Assembly (NCBI GenBank): GCA_021790495.1
Contig: JAJYGZ010000355.1
Span: 1-6,713, forward strand
Origin: Actinomycetes bacterium
GTDB lineage: Bacteria > Actinomycetota > Acidimicrobiia > Acidimicrobiales > Acidimicrobiaceae
Length of the DNA stretch: 6,713 nt
Direction: 5' to 3'
Part shown: positions 5,342-6,713 of the stretch, in pieces
Position numbering within the stretch: position 1 is the first letter of the stretch
Layout: every line of letters begins with the position of its first letter
Position numbers and translations under genes: made by a program
Notes under the pieces: model-generated
What the model was told of the DNA's origin: nothing
Database searches by the model: none
What the model saw: the letters and a program-made list of their open reading frames with translations, nothing else

Positions 5342-6361
5342 TCGGCATGTTGCCCTGGGGCAGGTCCATAGGGAATGGTACGGCTAGGCCTGTGCTTAAC
5401 TTCGTACTCGGCGGGCCTTGAAGCTGTTCGGCAGCGGCGCGGTGCACGTGCTGTCGGCTATGCGGTTTCCCCCGTAGCGACGCCTGAGACAGGGGCAGCG
5501 GGGTTTGACTGAGGCGCCGCTTTCATGGTGCTGCCCGCGAGGAACCTCGGAGATATGAAGCGACTGTTGCCGCTCGCCCGAGACGAAGGCCGTGCCGATG
5601 GTATTAGCGGTTGCTCGTCGGGTTCGCTGTGAATCTCGCGCGAGGATTCGAATGCGATGCGGAGATCCGCCAAGCAAGACACGGTGAGATGTAGGGGTTT
5701 GTTGGCAGGGGAGTGTGGTTGAGCAAATTAGCAATGATATTGGGCCAGCGACTCGGTGGGCCAGCTGTCGAGCTCCCACGGCTCGTCTGCGCGATTGATG
5801 GGATCGGACGCTTGTGTGCCAAGGCTGTTTAGTTGTGGCGCACTCCGAGGATACGTTTGAGGATAGCGGGATCGGTGACCCCTGTGCCAGGTGTGCGTGA
5901 CCCGAGGGCGATTTTGGGGAGGCAGGTTAAATGTCCGCTGTACCGTTTGAATAGGGTGTTGATTGTGGTCAGAGCTGAGAAGATCGATTTCTCGATCGAC
6001 ACCGAAGTAAGGCGTTATTTGCCTGGCCCTTATCGGGCAGGTGGGCTTTAGGCCGTCGGCAACAACTTATTTAGACCCCATGTCTTTGCTACTTCGATCG
6101 GGTGGCTCGGGGGATTTTATCTCGGGAGCATATCTGAGCTAGAGGATCCGCTCAGTAAATATTGGGAGCTTGGCCAATTCAACGTAACGCCGAGTTGCGG
6201 GCGAAGGAGTGGATCGGTGGGCCGCCATCGCTTGTGGTGGGACCCGGACGGAGGACCGGTCGGCACCGCTGTGTCACTTGCGAGCGTTGGGCGGTGGTGA
6301 GATAGCTTGAAGGAGGGATTCAATAAAGACAAGAGAGATCGGTGGAGTGTCTCGACTCGTT

Positions 6362-6571
6362 GGTGCGGTGTGAGAGCTGTTTGCTGGGCTGTCAGGCCGG
6401 GGATTGACGTGCCGAGGTAACGAAATGTCCGGCGGGTGTGCCCGCAGCGCGAAGGTCGGCGCGGGAGCTGATTTCGGGCTAGTGGACGTCGGGCAATAGG
6501 CGTTCAACGGTGCCCAAACGGGCGGTGGGACACGTTGTCGAAGCGCGAGCGACGTTTGGGGTGCGGTGTGA
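6362..6571 (+). repeat. Two copies of a 12-bp direct repeat
   Basis: GGTGCGGTGTGA occurs at 6362-6373 and 6560-6571, 198 bp apart. Both lie in the G-rich tract, where such matches are more likely by chance. Nothing like an insertion-sequence end or attachment site is visible next to them. Confidence 0.4.
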
Positions 6572-6590
6572 TCGGATATGCATTTGCTAG

Positions 6591-6713
6591 GTGGAGGTGC
6601 GGATCGCGCGGTCCCGAGTGCCATTGGACGATATTAGGCGAAGTGGCGCGGAGTCGGAATGGCACTTTGCCGTGCCGTTTCGCCGGGAGCGCTTTGTAGT
6701 CTTGAAATCGCTA
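6591..6713 (+). CDS. Possible partial hypothetical protein at right edge
   Basis: A frame opens after a TAG at 6588-6590 and stays open for 41 codons to the edge of the window. GTG codons at 6591, 6597 and 6618 could be starts; AGGTGGAG just before 6597 resembles a ribosome binding site but is too close. The product (for example SEWHFAVPFRRERFVVLKSL at the end) has a more protein-like composition than other frames nearby, but I do not recognise it. An opening of this length can arise by chance. Confidence 0.2.
   Translation, partial: MEVRIARSRVPLDDIRRSGAESEWHFAVPFRRERFVVLKSL

Larger units (their letters stand above)
5287..6590. other. Gene-free, G-skewed tract
   Basis: I find no gene here that I recognise. 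Open frames on the - strand translate to Ser-, Pro-, Arg- and His-rich sequences without family motifs. Hand counts of seven of the 60-base rows (starting 5341, 5701, 5881, 5941, 6241, 6301 and 6361) give 161 G and 79 C on the + strand, while a row in yidC (starting 841) gives 14 and 14. Small hairpins occur at 5982-5997 (GATCGA, loop TTTC, TCGATC) and 6022-6041 (GCCC against GGGC plus CCT against AGG with one bulged G); a 7-bp inverted pair, GGGCAGC and GCTGCCC, lies at 5493-5499 and 5530-5536. No DnaA box, tRNA, RNase P RNA, tmRNA or SRP RNA signature was seen. It may be decayed coding sequence or an unknown transcript. Confidence 0.6.

Noticed and set aside
5555..5629. A 24-codon frame starting MKRLLPLARDEG after GGAG
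   Set aside because: GGAG is only two bases from the ATG, the product is not recognisable, and nothing supports its expression.
5396..5779. A 127-codon - strand frame
   Set aside because: No family resemblance, Arg-, Ser- and Thr-rich composition, and no start context; it overlaps other equally poor frames.
6274..6624. A 116-codon - strand frame
   Set aside because: The product is about one-fifth proline with many Ser and Thr and no domain, which is what the C-rich complement of a G-skewed strand gives by chance.
5287..6713. oriC
   Set aside because: The neighbourhood is right for an origin, but I see no DnaA boxes of the TTATCCACA type and no AT-rich unwinding region; the origin is more likely left of rpmH, by dnaA.

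Overview
The window carries the conserved gene block that lies next to the replication origin in many bacteria: ribosomal protein L34, RNase P protein, YidD, YidC, KhpB/Jag and RsmG on the + strand, facing the chromosome-partition pair ParA-ParB on the - strand. Several details point to Actinomycetota, most likely an Acidimicrobiia-like lineage of moderate GC (genera such as Acidithrix, Ferrimicrobium or Ferrithrix come to mind). L34 has the actinobacterial form. KhpB begins MEWVETTG, and RsmG carries a cysteine/phenylalanine-GPPP stretch where most RsmG proteins have ARA. The lineage call is inference from remembered family patterns, not a search.

Layout. Bases 33-3388 (+) form one tightly packed unit. 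rpmH starts with GTG, and rnpA lacks an ATG at the expected place. rnpA/yidD and yidD/yidC overlap at ATGA junctions, and khpB and rsmG follow after short gaps. A near-perfect hairpin with a T-rich end, which looks like an intrinsic terminator, sits inside the rsmG coding sequence at 2843-2881. Bases 3385-5036 (-) hold parB and parA, coupled through a TAATG junction. The parB and rsmG stop codons overlap tail to tail, with no room for a terminator. Two perfect 16-bp parS sites lie at 5067-5082 and 5174-5189, just upstream of parA.

Bases about 5290-6713 contain no gene I can support. This tract has a strong excess of G over C on the + strand that the coding part does not show. It has a plausible promoter at its left edge, some weak hairpins, a 12-bp repeat, and one reading frame that stays open longer than expected but lacks starts. 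It could be a decayed gene region or an unannotated transcript; the sequence alone does not decide.

How the genes work together. L34 and RNase P protein serve ribosome assembly and tRNA processing. YidD and YidC serve membrane protein insertion. KhpB is an RNA-binding regulator linked to cell elongation and division, and RsmG methylates 16S rRNA. ParA, ParB and parS segregate the origin region. In many actinobacteria parA-parB follow rsmG in the same direction; here the pair is inverted.
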